A stretch of DNA of 16,884 nucleotides from the NCBI GenBank assembly GCA_003118195.1, contig BEXV01000817.1:110430-127313 (forward strand), in the 5' to 3' direction. The translations under genes and the position numbers were made by a program. This DNA comes from Hemicentrotus pulcherrimus. Lineage: Eukaryota > Echinodermata > Echinoidea > Camarodonta > Strongylocentrotidae. The notes below the pieces were generated by a model. That model did not search any database. It was not told the origin of the DNA and saw nothing but the letters and a program-made list of their open reading frames with translations. The stretch's first letter is position 1, and each line of letters starts with the position of its first letter. Shown here piece after piece: positions 1 to 9,035 of the stretch.

Positions 1-455
1 CCCCCCCCCCCCCACCCCCTTCACCCCTGCCCGGACAGTAAGTAGGCTCGTGGTCTGGTCCAACCCCGCTATATAATTTGTAGGTCCATATGTCCTACTA
101 AAAGCTACTTTCTACAAAAACATAATTGTCGTATAAACCTTAAATAACTATGAAAATGGGCCTGCTTGGTCTACTTAATGTCGCGTTGGCATAGCCTAGA
201 TAGATCAGTTGGGGGCAGGGTGGTCGGGCCAAATTTTCAACAAGGAAGTCGAATTACGATATAATGTGTTCATGTTTTCCTTTTTTTTCTCGTCATTATA
301 GAGGCTTGAGATGTCTCTATAGAATTATCAAAGATAAAAGGTGAAATACACCTTCTTTAAAACAAGACAAATATTCAGGGCAATGTATCGCCTTGGTGTG
401 CCCTCCGTCCAATATATAACGTTGTTATATTTGGATATTGCTAAGGCCTATTTTA
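1..455. other. Poly-C edge and unassigned noncoding DNA
   Basis: The window opens with a 13-base C run followed by more C-rich sequence, which suggests a contig edge or the poly-C part of a repeat. The remainder is AT-rich with no convincing exon. A splice-donor-like GTAAGT occurs near position 38, but what precedes it is only C-rich low-complexity sequence, so I do not call an exon. Confidence 0.4.
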
Positions 456-459
456 TTTT

Positions 460-593
460 ATGAAAAACGATTCTCATTTCGTATTATGAATAGCGACTCT
501 CATTTCACGTTATAGATAGCGGTCCTTATGATTAGCAGTCCTTATTTTTTTATGAATAGCGACCCTCTTCTCTCCTTATGAATAGCATAGCAT
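460..593. repeat. Degenerate short tandem repeat (ATGAATAGCG-type)
   Basis: Variants of the string TATGAATAGCGACTCTCATTTC recur about five times at roughly 25-30 base intervals, with forms such as ATAGATAGCGG, ATTAGCAGTCC and ATGAATAGCGACC. The copies are diverged, so this is an old or loosely conserved minisatellite. No coding potential is seen. Confidence 0.55.
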
Positions 594-1640
594 GTTGGCT
601 TCATTGTTATGTCACATGTTGGTGAAGTCCCATATACATCACTCTGTGTAGAGTACTTCTTCCTTTTACCAATATTTAATTATCATTAAGATGATTCCAG
701 AACCTTACAGTAAAAACCCATATTTATATGCCACATGATCAAATTTTTTTCTACTCAATTCCCCACCATTTCTTTCACAATGCAATTGCAGGACCAGAAA
801 TCAACTTTATATAAATAAAATAATGCTTCGTGTTTCAGTGCTTCATTGTTTAAAATGATGCAATTTATCTATGCTTCTACGGAACCTGGGTTCAATCCCG
901 GTCTACTAACATCTGGTCCCATCACATTTCAGTTCTCTCTGCCCACCTTTCCGTAGTGCCATTTGACACGCCTAAGGAATATAAGGTGTTTAACTCGAAT
1001 GGGAAAAATGGAAACTCAAATCCAAAAATAGCCTATTTGATGATTACTATCAAATAAATTGGAGGTAGACTTTCATAAAAAGATATAATCCAAAATAAAC
1101 TTAATCTAATTCGTATCACTCAATGAGAAGGTTTATGAATGAGAATGAAGCCAAAACTGTAATCTTCATAAAGAATATAATATCATAAATATTGCTTTTA
1201 ATAAGAATTTCCTTACGTTCAAATCGACATTAACTTGTTTTATTTTTAACTGCCTAATTCTCAATGTAAAGAAGAGAGCAATCTTTATTTTGAACAAGTT
1301 AACACACATACATTTTCTTTTTTTACTAACATTCATTGATTCGGCAAAAAAAACTTGTAAAAGATAATTTGAATAATACTTTTTGAAAAGCCTGCTGCCC
1401 AATCATCAGTCACATTAGACATGTTATAAGTTACTCCTTATCGGGAACTATGATTGAAGGCTATTTCGTTATGACTTTTTTTTAACTATAAGCTATCGAA
1501 GTTGACTACAATTTGTTCATACGCACTGTAAATATCAAAATATCCCTTTAAGTGATGAAAAACACTTTAAATCTTAGAGTACGAGCTTACAAGTTGTATA
1601 AAATGTAAATATATATATAATATTATGATGGGTAGTGAGC
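594..1640. other. Noncoding AT-rich DNA with an isolated B-box-like motif
   Basis: No exon-like open frame with good splice sites is visible. At about 888-898 the string GGTTCAATCCC matches the RNA polymerase III B-box consensus exactly, within a context resembling a tRNA T arm, but I see no convincing A box upstream. It may be a relic of a tRNA-derived SINE or chance. The minus-strand open frame at 1166-1402 is Lys/Phe/Leu-rich AT-driven sequence and is not considered a gene. Confidence 0.35.
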
Positions 1641-1740
1641 ACTAAAATAAAATAAAATTTTGCTCCCCAAAATTTGAAAATCGCGCCGACCAATATTTCG
1701 CTCGGTGGGGGAAGGGGGGGGGGGGTTAAAAAGCACTACG
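1640..1740. mobile_element. Possible remnant of a G/C-homopolymer-bearing DNA transposon
   Basis: The segment runs from TTTTGCTCCCCAAAATTTG through ATCGCGCCGACC into a run of G bases at about 1705-1726. Sequences of the type 'CCCC-AAAATTTGAAAATCG-CCGACC' next to G or C homopolymers recur inside hAT-like elements of marine invertebrates, from general memory. The window's last bases also start a hAT-like end that runs into poly-C. No terminal repeats can be delimited here, so class and borders are uncertain. Confidence 0.25.
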
Positions 1741-2077
1741 AACAACACCATTTCATCCCCGACATTTAGAAAATAGGATAGGGGTCAACCCGCATTGCTT
1801 TTATTGGTAGGTCACATCACATGTCTCATGCTTTATTGTGTTCTTCCTGGTAACTTAAAGAGGACCAATCCTCAGATAAATGATGTATCATGTTTGTTTC
1901 ATTTTGCTTTACTGTTACCAGAGCACGGGTTTTTTTTTAATGGCATATGGAAATACAATGAGACAAAGAAAAGAAAATCAAAGAAAGAGATAGGATGGAA
2001 AAACCAAGCAATTTCCAGTTATTCATCATAAACTTCTAAAGTCTTGTTCAAATAGGAAGCGGTAACCCGCGGTGGTT

Positions 2078-2948
2078 TTTGGTTTCGGATAAAGTTTGTC
2101 CGACTTTTGTCAGGATATGGGAGAAGCTAGCGAGCTGACACCAAATGCATAGCGTGTTGGTAACGCGCTGCGCGGATACAGGGTGTGTGCTCCACGTATC
2201 CCTGGCGTTCGTCTAGCGCGCTCCGCGCATGTCTGGCGTGCCTTTGGCGTGTACATTTATGCGTCGAGCTCCTCGCACACTTTTGAGAATGCTCAAAAAA
2301 TCCCGACGCACACAGCGAATAACGACGAATGCATAGCGTTGGTCCAGCGTTGGTCCAGCGCACTCGACGAACAGGTAACGAATGATGACACACACCTAAA
2401 GGCCCGGTCACACAGAGGGGACGCACGAAGGACGCACGGCCGGTGCATGGAAAATTTCCAATTTTGGCCAGTGCGTTGTCGTTCGCTAGGCGTGCGTCAT
2501 CACTCGTTACTCGTTCGTCGAGCGCGCTGGACCAACGCTGGACCAGCGCTATGCATTCGTCGTCATTCGCTGTGTGCGTCGGGATTTTTTGAGCATGCTC
2601 AAAAGTGTGCGCGGAGCTCGACGTATGAATGTACACGCCAAAGGCACGCCAGACGTGCGTTGAGCGCGCTAGACCAGCGCCAGACATACGCGGGGCACAT
2701 GCCCTGTATACGCACAGCGCGCTAGCTACACGCTGTGCATTTTTTGTCAGCTCGCTATCTTTTCCAAAATCATGACAAAAGTTAGGCACACGGCCTTTTC
2801 CGATTTCCAATGCGCCGGCCGTGCGTTCCCCATGCGTCCTCACTGTGTGACCGGGCCTTAACACACGACAACGCCCTTACAAAAAATTGCGAATTTCCCA
2901 AGCGCGGCCCGTGCGTCCCCCATGCGTCCCCTATGTGTGACCGGGCCT
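2078..2948 (-). mobile_element. Outer MITE copy, interrupted by a second copy of its own family
   Basis: Sequence 2078-2396 is the reverse complement of the body of the inner copy (about 2480-2800). Sequence 2862-2948 is the reverse complement of the inner copy's left end (2400-2490), finishing in GTGTGACCGGGCCT at 2948. If the inner element and one TAA are removed, the two parts join into one continuous inverted copy: ...GATGACACACACC-TAA-CACACGACAACG... matches the inner copy's own sequence. Its other terminus, near 2078, has lost or diverged from the expected inverted repeat. The long open frames here (2183-2725 plus, 2127-2864 minus) are mirror images of the inverted repeat, not genes. 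Confidence 0.75.
2400..2858 (+). mobile_element. Inner MITE copy with TAA target duplication, PIF/Harbinger-like
   Basis: The element starts AGGCCCGGTCACACAG and ends with its inverted form CTGTGTGACCGGGCCT, and the similarity extends about 27 bases inward. It is flanked on the left by TAA (2397-2399) and on the right by TAA (2859-2861), a 3-bp target site duplication. It is 459 bp long and GC-rich against an AT-rich background. A 3-bp TWA duplication is the hallmark of PIF/Harbinger transposons, so a non-autonomous Harbinger is inferred. There is no transposase. Confidence 0.75.
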
Positions 2949-3171
2949 AAAAGAATGTCAACTGCACGAAACAAAAGTCCTACGTAATGCGCATTTGCTT
3001 ATCTGTTATACTGTTATAATGTACACAAATATGAAGCGCTTTATATACAGCCTTGTTGTAATAATTCAAAACAACCCGCTCAATATCTGACGAGGCTTTA
3101 AGTACAATGAGATTCATCTGTCCTTATGATCTTGTCAAATATCTATTGGAACCATTGTTTTCTTGATACAG
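2949..3171. other. Upstream intron sequence before the first Ig exon
   Basis: AT-rich sequence ending in an acceptor (TTTTCTTGATACAG, AG at 3170-3171). The ATG at 3126 is in frame with the Ig exon, but the residues it would add (MILSNIYWNHC and onward) do not form a signal peptide and cross the acceptor. It is therefore probably intronic read-through rather than a start. No signal-peptide exon or promoter could be identified in the window. Confidence 0.5.
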
Positions 3172-3519
3172 GCGTTTCTAGCGATATACCAGATGATGTT
3201 GTGTACACTGATTTACACAAAACGGTACACAAGGGAGACAGCGCTGTCCTGACATGTCGATTTCGTGGGACACCGTTAGCTGTTTATTGGAAGAAAGGTG
3301 ATGACCCACGAACAGCACCAAACCTTGTCTCCTGGATTCCAACCGATAATGTGACAGGATTGTGTAAAGGTGAAAGGCCATGTCAGATCATGGAGATGAA
3401 TGAAGATCGTTCTTTGGTCATCAAGGAAGTTAGCATAGCAGAACAAGGACGATATATCTGTAGAGTATCAAGCTACAAGGGGATACTGATACACAACTTC
3501 ACGGACATCAACGTATTTT
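3172..3519 (+). CDS. Exon 1 seen: V-type immunoglobulin domain of a membrane receptor
   Basis: This is one exon of about 116 codons, bounded by an acceptor (GATACAG) and a strong donor (TTT-GTAAGTAATG), with phase-1 junctions on both sides. It encodes a single extracellular V-set-like Ig fold. Counting the split first codon as residue 1, Cys29 lies in SAVLTCRF, the core Trp40 in VYWKK, and Cys97 in the F-strand motif EQGRYICRV. The 68-residue Cys-Cys spacing suits a V-set domain. Two extra cysteines, Cys65 and Cys71 (LCKGERPC), could form a second disulfide. N-glycosylation sequons are at Asn60 (NVT) and Asn109 (NFT). There is no J-segment-like FGxG. The exon lacks a signal peptide, so at least one upstream exon is missing. 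The likely role is ligand recognition at the cell surface; the ligand is unknown. Confidence 0.82.
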
Positions 3520-4363
3520 GTAAGTAATGCAAGACCACCTCCCATTTAACGCTTGTCAAGCATCCGATTTACCTAAAGACACGGAACCACTTTTCTCTTT
3601 GCTAAGTTTTAGCAATTTTGAGGAATTTCTGTGCAGTTAACTCTTCTAGTCGGAATAAAAAGCGAAACGGCTTTGCTGGTCTGAAGGCACTGCGATTCTT
3701 ATCCGATTAAGCTTCACCTCCTCCGCGAAAACATAACATTCTCGAAATTCTTATTCACTTAAATGTTATATTGAGATCTTCGATGATTATGATTTAACAT
3801 GCGCTTGAATGTTTACTTTAAGTACTATTAATTGCACATTATTCGGAAATGCGATCATAGTCAAATTGTGTAAAGTTCGCTTAAAGTTTAGACTTACTAT
3901 CTAAACATATCATTTTCAAAGCAATACAAAATAGTTGTCAGTCATATTCGATTAACGACCATAAGCAGATCCAGTGAACCGAAATTGGCCGCCCCTTTCA
4001 TTCACTCCTACATTTACAACAACATATTTTCATCAATATAACGTGTATTCATTGGCGTTATCACAACGCGCCCTGACTTGTTCATTTTAATCTATACTAG
4101 TCTATGGAAGCTGATATATTTTTTCTTCCATAACTTCGCCCGCTAGGAAATTGATACGATATAAAAAGGCATATGTGTACCTACTTTTCCTGTGTTACTT
4201 CTCTCTTTATAATGATCCTAGAAACGATTAGGATCATTATAAAGACAGAAGTAACACAGGAAAAGTAGGTACACATATGCCTTTTTATATCGTATCAATT
4301 TCCTAGCGTGCGAAGTTATGGAAGAACAAAATATTGGCAACGTTGTTTCTGATTGTACTTTAG
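3520..4363 (+). other. Intron between the two Ig exons, carrying a large hairpin
   Basis: This 844-bp intron starts GTAAGTAATG and ends TTTCTGATTGTACTTTAG. It joins phase 1 to phase 1 and creates a Ser codon. Apart from the long inverted repeat at 4123-4326, listed separately, it holds no recognisable element. Confidence 0.7.
4123..4326. repeat. Near-perfect inverted repeat, 98-bp arms with 8-bp loop
   Basis: Bases 4123-4220 are the reverse complement of 4229-4326 with two mismatches (CGCCCGC against CGCACGC, and ACTTCTCTC against ACTTCTGTC) and no gaps. The loop is GAAACGAT (4221-4228). The arms are AT-rich and contain no terminal motif of a transposon I recognise, and no target duplication is evident. 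It lies inside the intron, ending 37 bp before the second Ig exon. A pre-mRNA would fold here into a long dsRNA stem next to the acceptor. It may be a foldback element, a template-switch product or a library artefact. Confidence 0.9.
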
Positions 4364-4765
4364 CTCCTCCAACGGAACCCTTTCCTGTCATCAACGAATG
4401 TCAAATGATCTATCTAAAGAACACTAAACCAGCCTGTACTATTTCAACAAGCCATTCAGTGGAGATAAGCTGCACTGCTTCCGGTTACTTTCCAGATATC
4501 GATCTTTACTTTCTACATGGATCCACAAGTCTTCACGTGAAAGACACGATTGAAGTAACAAATCTTGACGGGACGAAAAAGAAAACCATATACGCCAACG
4601 CTACAGCCAGTGATATCAGCTATGTTTGTTTCGCGTCTGATATTCCTGGATTTCAAGAGCAGAGGACAACAACTGTTTTAGTTAACCTAGCAGAAACCCC
4701 TTCCTCCATGCCTACTGGACAAATAATTCCAATCGACAAGACAGACGGAAGTGCAATTAAAGTCG
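4364..4765 (+). CDS. Exon 2 seen: second Ig domain (C-type features) plus stalk
   Basis: This exon has 402 nt, or 134 codons, phase 1 to phase 1 (acceptor TTGTACTTTAG, donor GTCG-GTAAGAAC). Residues about 9-108 form an Ig fold with Cys37 in VEISCTASGYFP and Cys89 in SYVCFAS. The B-C strand string CTASGYFPDIDLYF resembles the C1-set pattern 'C-x-A-x-G-F/Y-x-P-x-I', but the core Trp is replaced by Phe50. Further cysteines at 13 and 25 could pair with each other. An N-glycosylation sequon lies at Asn79 (NAT). Residues about 110-134 are rich in Ser, Thr and Pro and look like a membrane-proximal stalk. The following exon is the transmembrane helix, so this is the membrane-proximal ectodomain of the same receptor. 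The assignment to C1 rather than C2/I set is uncertain. Confidence 0.85.
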
Positions 4766-5861
4766 GTAAGAACTTCTGTATTTTCCATTTAATCATTTCA
4801 ACAATCTAACATAATAACAGAAAAACGGCATTCAGAGTGATATTGGACGAACAAGGAATTGTTATCAAATGATTCAACAATGTCTAAACGGGTCGAAAGG
4901 GGTAAACGAAAATGCCAAGAGTAGTTATCAAACTCAATAATTGTATGAGAATCTAAAGTTTTGACCAGTATACAACAGTGTTCCCTGATATGCCACAATT
5001 AAAACGACATCAAGAGATTTATTTCAGCTATGCATGGATGTTCACTGATTCAGCTATTAACACTGATTTGTATATTGGTGAAATAACTACAGAAGATGAC
5101 AGTATTAAAGATAAACTTAAGTACTGGCAATGCGATTGCATTGTGAAAGAAAAGGTGTGGAAAGGATAGGAAACAGATGATAATGTAGCATGTTAGTATT
5201 GGTGTGCACTGCAAGGTTCTGGAGTCATCAAAATTATAATAAATTTGACAGAGTCTTGGTAAGGTAACAAGCACTGTACGCAGAAAGCTATATATGGGAC
5301 AACACACATGGTGTCGGGGATGGTACTACCTTCATTTCTTTGTCTTTCTATGGTCATTACTCAGCCAGTATACATGTTCTTCCAAAATTATTTGGCACAT
5401 GTCATTTATTTGTAATCTTGAAAATTTAGTGTAAGTTTCGTTTGATTTTGTGAGAATTGATTTTTTAATTTTTTTTTTTTACCAGAACTGGAGTTTATCT
5501 TTAAGTTACAGATTATTGGTAAATCAAGTCCAAATGCCAATTAAGGAGGAAAAAAACATTTGGAGCGGTTTGTAACGGGTCAAAATGATGATTCTTTCAC
5601 TTATGCATAATTCGTTTCTAAAATAAATTGGTGTAAATCTGAAGACTCTTGCTTAATTTGAAAAGACAACCACATTTGATAAATAGTACAGATACACGTC
5701 TTTTATTATTTTTGCTGTCATTCATGACTCTTAAAAGTTGCCTCGAAATTCAAAATATTATTTTCAAAGCTCCTTCACATTTATCACGGCAAAATGTGTC
5801 AGTTTGAAAGCATATGTGTACCACCATTCTTTCTCTAACCTATGTCTTTGTATATTTGCAG
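4766..5861 (+). other. Intron before the transmembrane exon
   Basis: This 1,096-bp intron starts GTAAGAACTT and ends CTTTGTATATTTGCAG. The open frames at 4978-5169 (plus) and 5050-5307 (minus) fall here. They lack conserved motifs or matching splice phases, so I treat the whole stretch as noncoding. No repeat family is recognised. Confidence 0.6.
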
Positions 5862-5912
5862 TGACTATCGTCGTCCCCTTATGTGCCTTCTTCGCAATAA
5901 TCCTCATCATAC
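5862..5912 (+). CDS. Exon 3 seen: transmembrane helix
   Basis: This 51-nt exon lies between a textbook acceptor (TTTGTATATTTGCAG) and donor (ATAC-GTAAGTTA), phase 1 on both sides. Joined with the first codons of the next exon it reads VTIVVPLCAFFAIILIIL and then AVFIW, a hydrophobic stretch of about 22 residues. RRRK follows immediately as a stop-transfer signal. That makes the protein a type I single-pass membrane protein with the Ig domains outside. Its reading frame is fixed by the phase-1 junctions of both neighbours. Confidence 0.78.
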
Positions 5913-6827
5913 GTAAGTTATTGTTTGTTTTTAGACGTAATGTGCATAATTATTGCTTTGGTTTGTTTGATTTTATTTACGATCATTAAATATGAAATAC
6001 AAACTTCATAACACATAAAAACGCAAAACACTTAAATAATAACCAAAACTTTCTAGGGGAAAAAAGTATATTGAAATTGAAACGGAGATCGATTGATAAC
6101 CCGTCTCAGATTCATCGATAAGGTAGATCTGTCCCAAAATAACTACATTATCAATTAATTAATTAATTAATTATTATTAATAATGATAATCTAAACAAAG
6201 AACATGAAACAGATTGCCAACATATGAATGATAAGCTTTAGAACAGCGCCTTTTATTTTACTGGAGCTGCACAACTTAGCCTTCCTTAATTGCACTTTTA
6301 TTGAAGGGTCTATTTTCATCAAATAAAATAACTTATAGTACGGATTACAGTTAATATAATTTTACAGATTACATAATATATATTTAATGATTTCTTGCTG
6401 ATCATTTTTGCTTCTTTCTTAATAAACAATCAACCTTTGTCTTATCTTGATGGCATAAGAAAATAAAATGGCGCAGCAGTTGATGGATGGGGTGTGGTGG
6501 TGGTGTTATAATAACTAAAGTCTCAAATTTCCGACCTATAGCATTATGAAGGATTTTGACCCTTGAGATATTTAGCTTTGATCCGGCCGTCCTTATGCTT
6601 GAAATGCCACTTGCTAGTGCTTAAAAGAGTATATTTCGAAATAGTCATAGGTGCAGCACATGTTGATGAAACCAAACCTAAGCTAGTGTATCAAAATATG
6701 TAATATGTTTTAATTTGACTGATTAATTCATTGATTTATAATATATATAAAAAAGTTATTTAATTTGGGTGTGTCGTGTTTATGTATATAAAAATAATAT
6801 CAAACATATTCATTTCTCTTAATCTAG
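5913..6827 (+). other. Intron between TM and juxtamembrane exons
   Basis: This 915-bp intron starts GTAAGTTATTG and ends TTCTCTTAATCTAG. It contains a short ATTA microsatellite at about 6149-6180 and is otherwise plain AT-rich sequence. Confidence 0.65.
6149..6180. repeat. ATTA microsatellite
   Basis: A run of ATTA/TTAA units followed by ATTATTAATAATG sequence within the intron. A separate (TAA)n run is seen at about 6957-6975. Simple sequence only. Confidence 0.8.
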
Positions 6828-6893
6828 TTGCAGTCTTCATTTGGAGAAGAAGAAAGGGATTGCAGTTAAAGTCAGATCAAAAATACAGTGAAG
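6828..6893 (+). CDS. Exon 4 seen: basic cytoplasmic juxtamembrane segment
   Basis: This 66-nt exon (22 codons, phase 1 to phase 1) starts after CTCTTAATCTAG and ends at GAAG-GTAATTATG. It encodes the end of the membrane helix (LAVFIW), the cationic anchor RRRKG, and a polar stretch ending DQKYSE. The position of the Arg cluster directly after the hydrophobic helix supports both the exon and the topology. Its phase-1 donor fits the next exon, whose first full residues begin a death-domain-like module. Confidence 0.7.
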
Positions 6894-7379
6894 GTAATTA
6901 TGTTTGCAGTTCCCTTTGAATATCGCAACGGACCATTTTAGTATGCGTGCAATGTAATAATAATAATAATAATATTAACTAGACTTTAATTCGTCACTTA
7001 GACGAATTAGGTGATTCGTATGATAATGGTGTTAAAACGAATAATGCATTACACGATATTTTATTTTATAAAATGCTTCTGCCATTCATATGCTTCTCCC
7101 ATTATGATTTATCCATATGTCAAGATTAAATTGTGTCTCCTTTATCATCATGGATCTAGGGAAGATAGATTGAAACAATATATGACCTTTGACCCTGAGC
7201 AGTAACCTGTCCACCTTTGACTCTAATTTACATCATGAAGAACACCTTTTTGACGATTTAATCTTATTCAAGGATATGAAAATATAATTGATAAATGATT
7301 ATCATCAGTATGATAATGATGATCATGAGCGCGATCTTGACATCTTATTGAAAAAAATGAGGGTCGATTCAGATAGCAT

Positions 7380-7525
7380 ATTGCCTCAGCTACAACAAAC
7401 TCAAAAATCAACAAAATCCAAGCAGAAATAACGGCGATATTGCTCGCAAAAGACATGAATGTAGAATCCAGATTTGATAAAAAGTCATCTCCCATAGGGA
7501 TTACACGCAAAAAGTAATGGATTAA
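7380..7525. repeat. Copy A (partial) of the intron repeat
   Basis: This segment matches the first 150 bases or so of copies B and C. It shares CTCAGCTACAACA, AATGTAGAATCCAG, AAAGTCAT and CCCATAG with them, then stops. Weaker similarity to copy B also extends upstream to about 7327. It is the most truncated of the three copies. Confidence 0.65.
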
Positions 7526-7654
7526 GTAAAAATACGGTAATAATAAAGTGAAAATGGATGTTTATTACATTATTTGCGATTCTACGTGTTTTAATAATCA
7601 AAGGAGATGGTACAGTGAAAGGTCAAAAAGAAAAGAAAAAGGAAAGGAACAAAA

Positions 7655-7725
7655 AGTTGGAGATGCCTGGACGCAAACCAGGGATTTCGAGGTCGGAAGT
7701 CAAGTGCGTTACCGATATACCAAAA
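7655..7725 (-). mobile_element. tRNA-like (SINE-type) fragment, minus strand
   Basis: Read on the minus strand the sequence contains TATATCGGTAACGCACTTGA followed about 25 bases later by TGGTTTGCGTCCAGG. The layout resembles a tRNA D arm (A box) and T arm (B box, GGTTTGCGTCC against GGTTCGANTCC). No intact acceptor stem is seen, so this is a tRNA-derived SINE relic rather than a tRNA gene. It lies between copies A and B of the intron repeat. Confidence 0.4.
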
Positions 7726-7845
7726 CATTTCCCATAGCGAATACATGTAAACGAAAAATAGTATTCTCAAATCCCACTTTGCTAGTGAAATATGAGCATG
7801 ATCTCGGCTTCTGATTGAAAAATAAAGGGCACTTCCTTGGTAACT

Positions 7846-8947
7846 TATTGTCTCAGCTACAACATACTTAAGGCTTAGCGAAAACGAAACCAAAACGACG
7901 GAGAAATTGCTCGCGAAAGACAGGAATGTAGAATCCAGGTTTGAGAAAAAGTCATGTCCCATAGAGAATACACGCAAAATGTGAACAATTGACATGCCTC
8001 CTTTAATCGCAAAAATACGCCATGATGCCTTTAACAAAATGAAAGATTGTGACGACTGCATTTGCAGAAAATTGTCTCAGCTAGAACGTAACACAATTTG
8101 GAAGAAAATCGATCAATATTTACAGAGATACAAACATTTTTACATAAATATGCTGACGTCATAATATGTAAATTCGTATTTTGAGTTCCAAGGTCATTAT
8201 GATGATGTCACGATACACTTAATGGCCAAATGAGGCATGATTTTATATCTCCGACTCATATTCTATCCAAATATGACAAGAAATTGAGGGTCCCGATTTA
8301 TCCAAAAGAGCTACAATGGATTTTGTGTAGGCAAGTTTTTGCCCATATATGTTGTGTATTACAAGAGCTCGCGCGCACGGAAATTTATCTTGAATGGACG
8401 CTCATCTTAATATTAATGGTCATAAAGAGATGAAAATGGTATCAAATTGTTTGAAAAAATATAAAAATTATCATAAAAGAAAAAAAAAAGGCGATTTTAT
8501 AATTTTTAATGGTGTAACGCGCGAAAACGCGCGCGCATGGGTGTGTGCGCGATTTTTTATAAAATGCTTAGAATGACCAGAAACGTATGCAAAAAAAAAT
8601 TAAGACGATTTTGAGAATTTTTGAATTTTGCACGCGCATATACGCGCGGACGTACGCGCAAGCGCACGTTTTTTGGACCTGAAATTGACCGGACTGATAT
8701 TGACCTTAATCGTGATAAAATTGAAAGAGAAATAACTTTTAGTTATGAAGATGATTTGCAGAAAATTTGCAGAAAATTTCACAAAATGGCGCCTAGATGA
8801 CGTCATCAGTCAAGGTCAAGGTTGAAAACCTTATCGTGTTTTGTCCATATGCCCATACATATGTGTGCCAAATTTCAAGGTATTTGATTGAACCATTTCA
8901 CAGTTATCATGCTAACAAAAGAGTGGGTCGAAATAAGAAAAATAAAC
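7846..8947. repeat. Copy B of a 1.1-kb interspersed repeat
   Basis: This copy aligns along its whole length with copy C (9036-10119). Shared landmarks are GTCTCAGCTACAACATA at the start, GAATGTAGAATCCAG, ATTGACATGCCTCC, TGACGTCATAATATG, GAGCTACAATGGATTTTG, ACAAGAGCTCGC, the CG-alternating blocks, ATGGCGCCTAGATGACGTCAT and GAAATAAGAAAAAT at the end. It carries no protein domain and no clear inverted termini. Just downstream, at 8958-8978, is the hairpin ATACTTGTT-TGG-AACAAGTAT, then AGGTGGGCTGG, which resembles the minisatellite that follows copy C. Confidence 0.8.
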
Positions 8948-9035
8948 TAGATTTGTAATACTTGTTTGGAACAAGTATAGGTGGGCTGGTTCAACTTACG
9001 TTTTAGACAAAATGAACGGCGCATCTGAGATAGGT

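Noticed and set aside
465..593. CRISPR-like array
   Set aside because: Units are short, degenerate and without regular unique spacers, and the window is eukaryotic.
880..915. tRNA gene around the perfect B-box string
   Set aside because: No paired acceptor stem or A box at the proper distance could be found.
1795..2031. Hydrophobic open frame (LLLVGHITCLMLYCVLPG) as a signal-peptide exon
   Set aside because: A phase-1 donor-like CTG-GTAACT follows, but the only in-frame ATG lies too close to the donor to leave a full signal sequence. No promoter is visible.
2127..2864. Two long open frames on opposite strands with nearly the same His/Arg/Ala-rich protein
   Set aside because: They are mirror translations of one inverted MITE repeat. 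They lack known domains or splice support, and they cross element boundaries.
3126..3171. ATG at 3126 as the start of the Ig protein
   Set aside because: The residues before the acceptor do not form a signal peptide, and a good acceptor with a phase-1 junction like the others sits at 3171. Read-through of an intron is more likely.
3172..3519. V-J type rearranging or J-containing domain
   Set aside because: The exon ends INVF with no FGxG motif, and no heptamer-nonamer recombination signal was recognised next to it.
4978..5307. Open frames on both strands in the intron before the TM exon
   Set aside because: No domain, no suitable splice sites, and strings of residues typical of AT-rich noncoding DNA.
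7548..8061. Open frames of 88 and 156 codons within the intron repeats
   Set aside because: They translate repeat copy B and the tRNA-like fragment. The same region in copy C is not open over the same length, so protein selection is unlikely.
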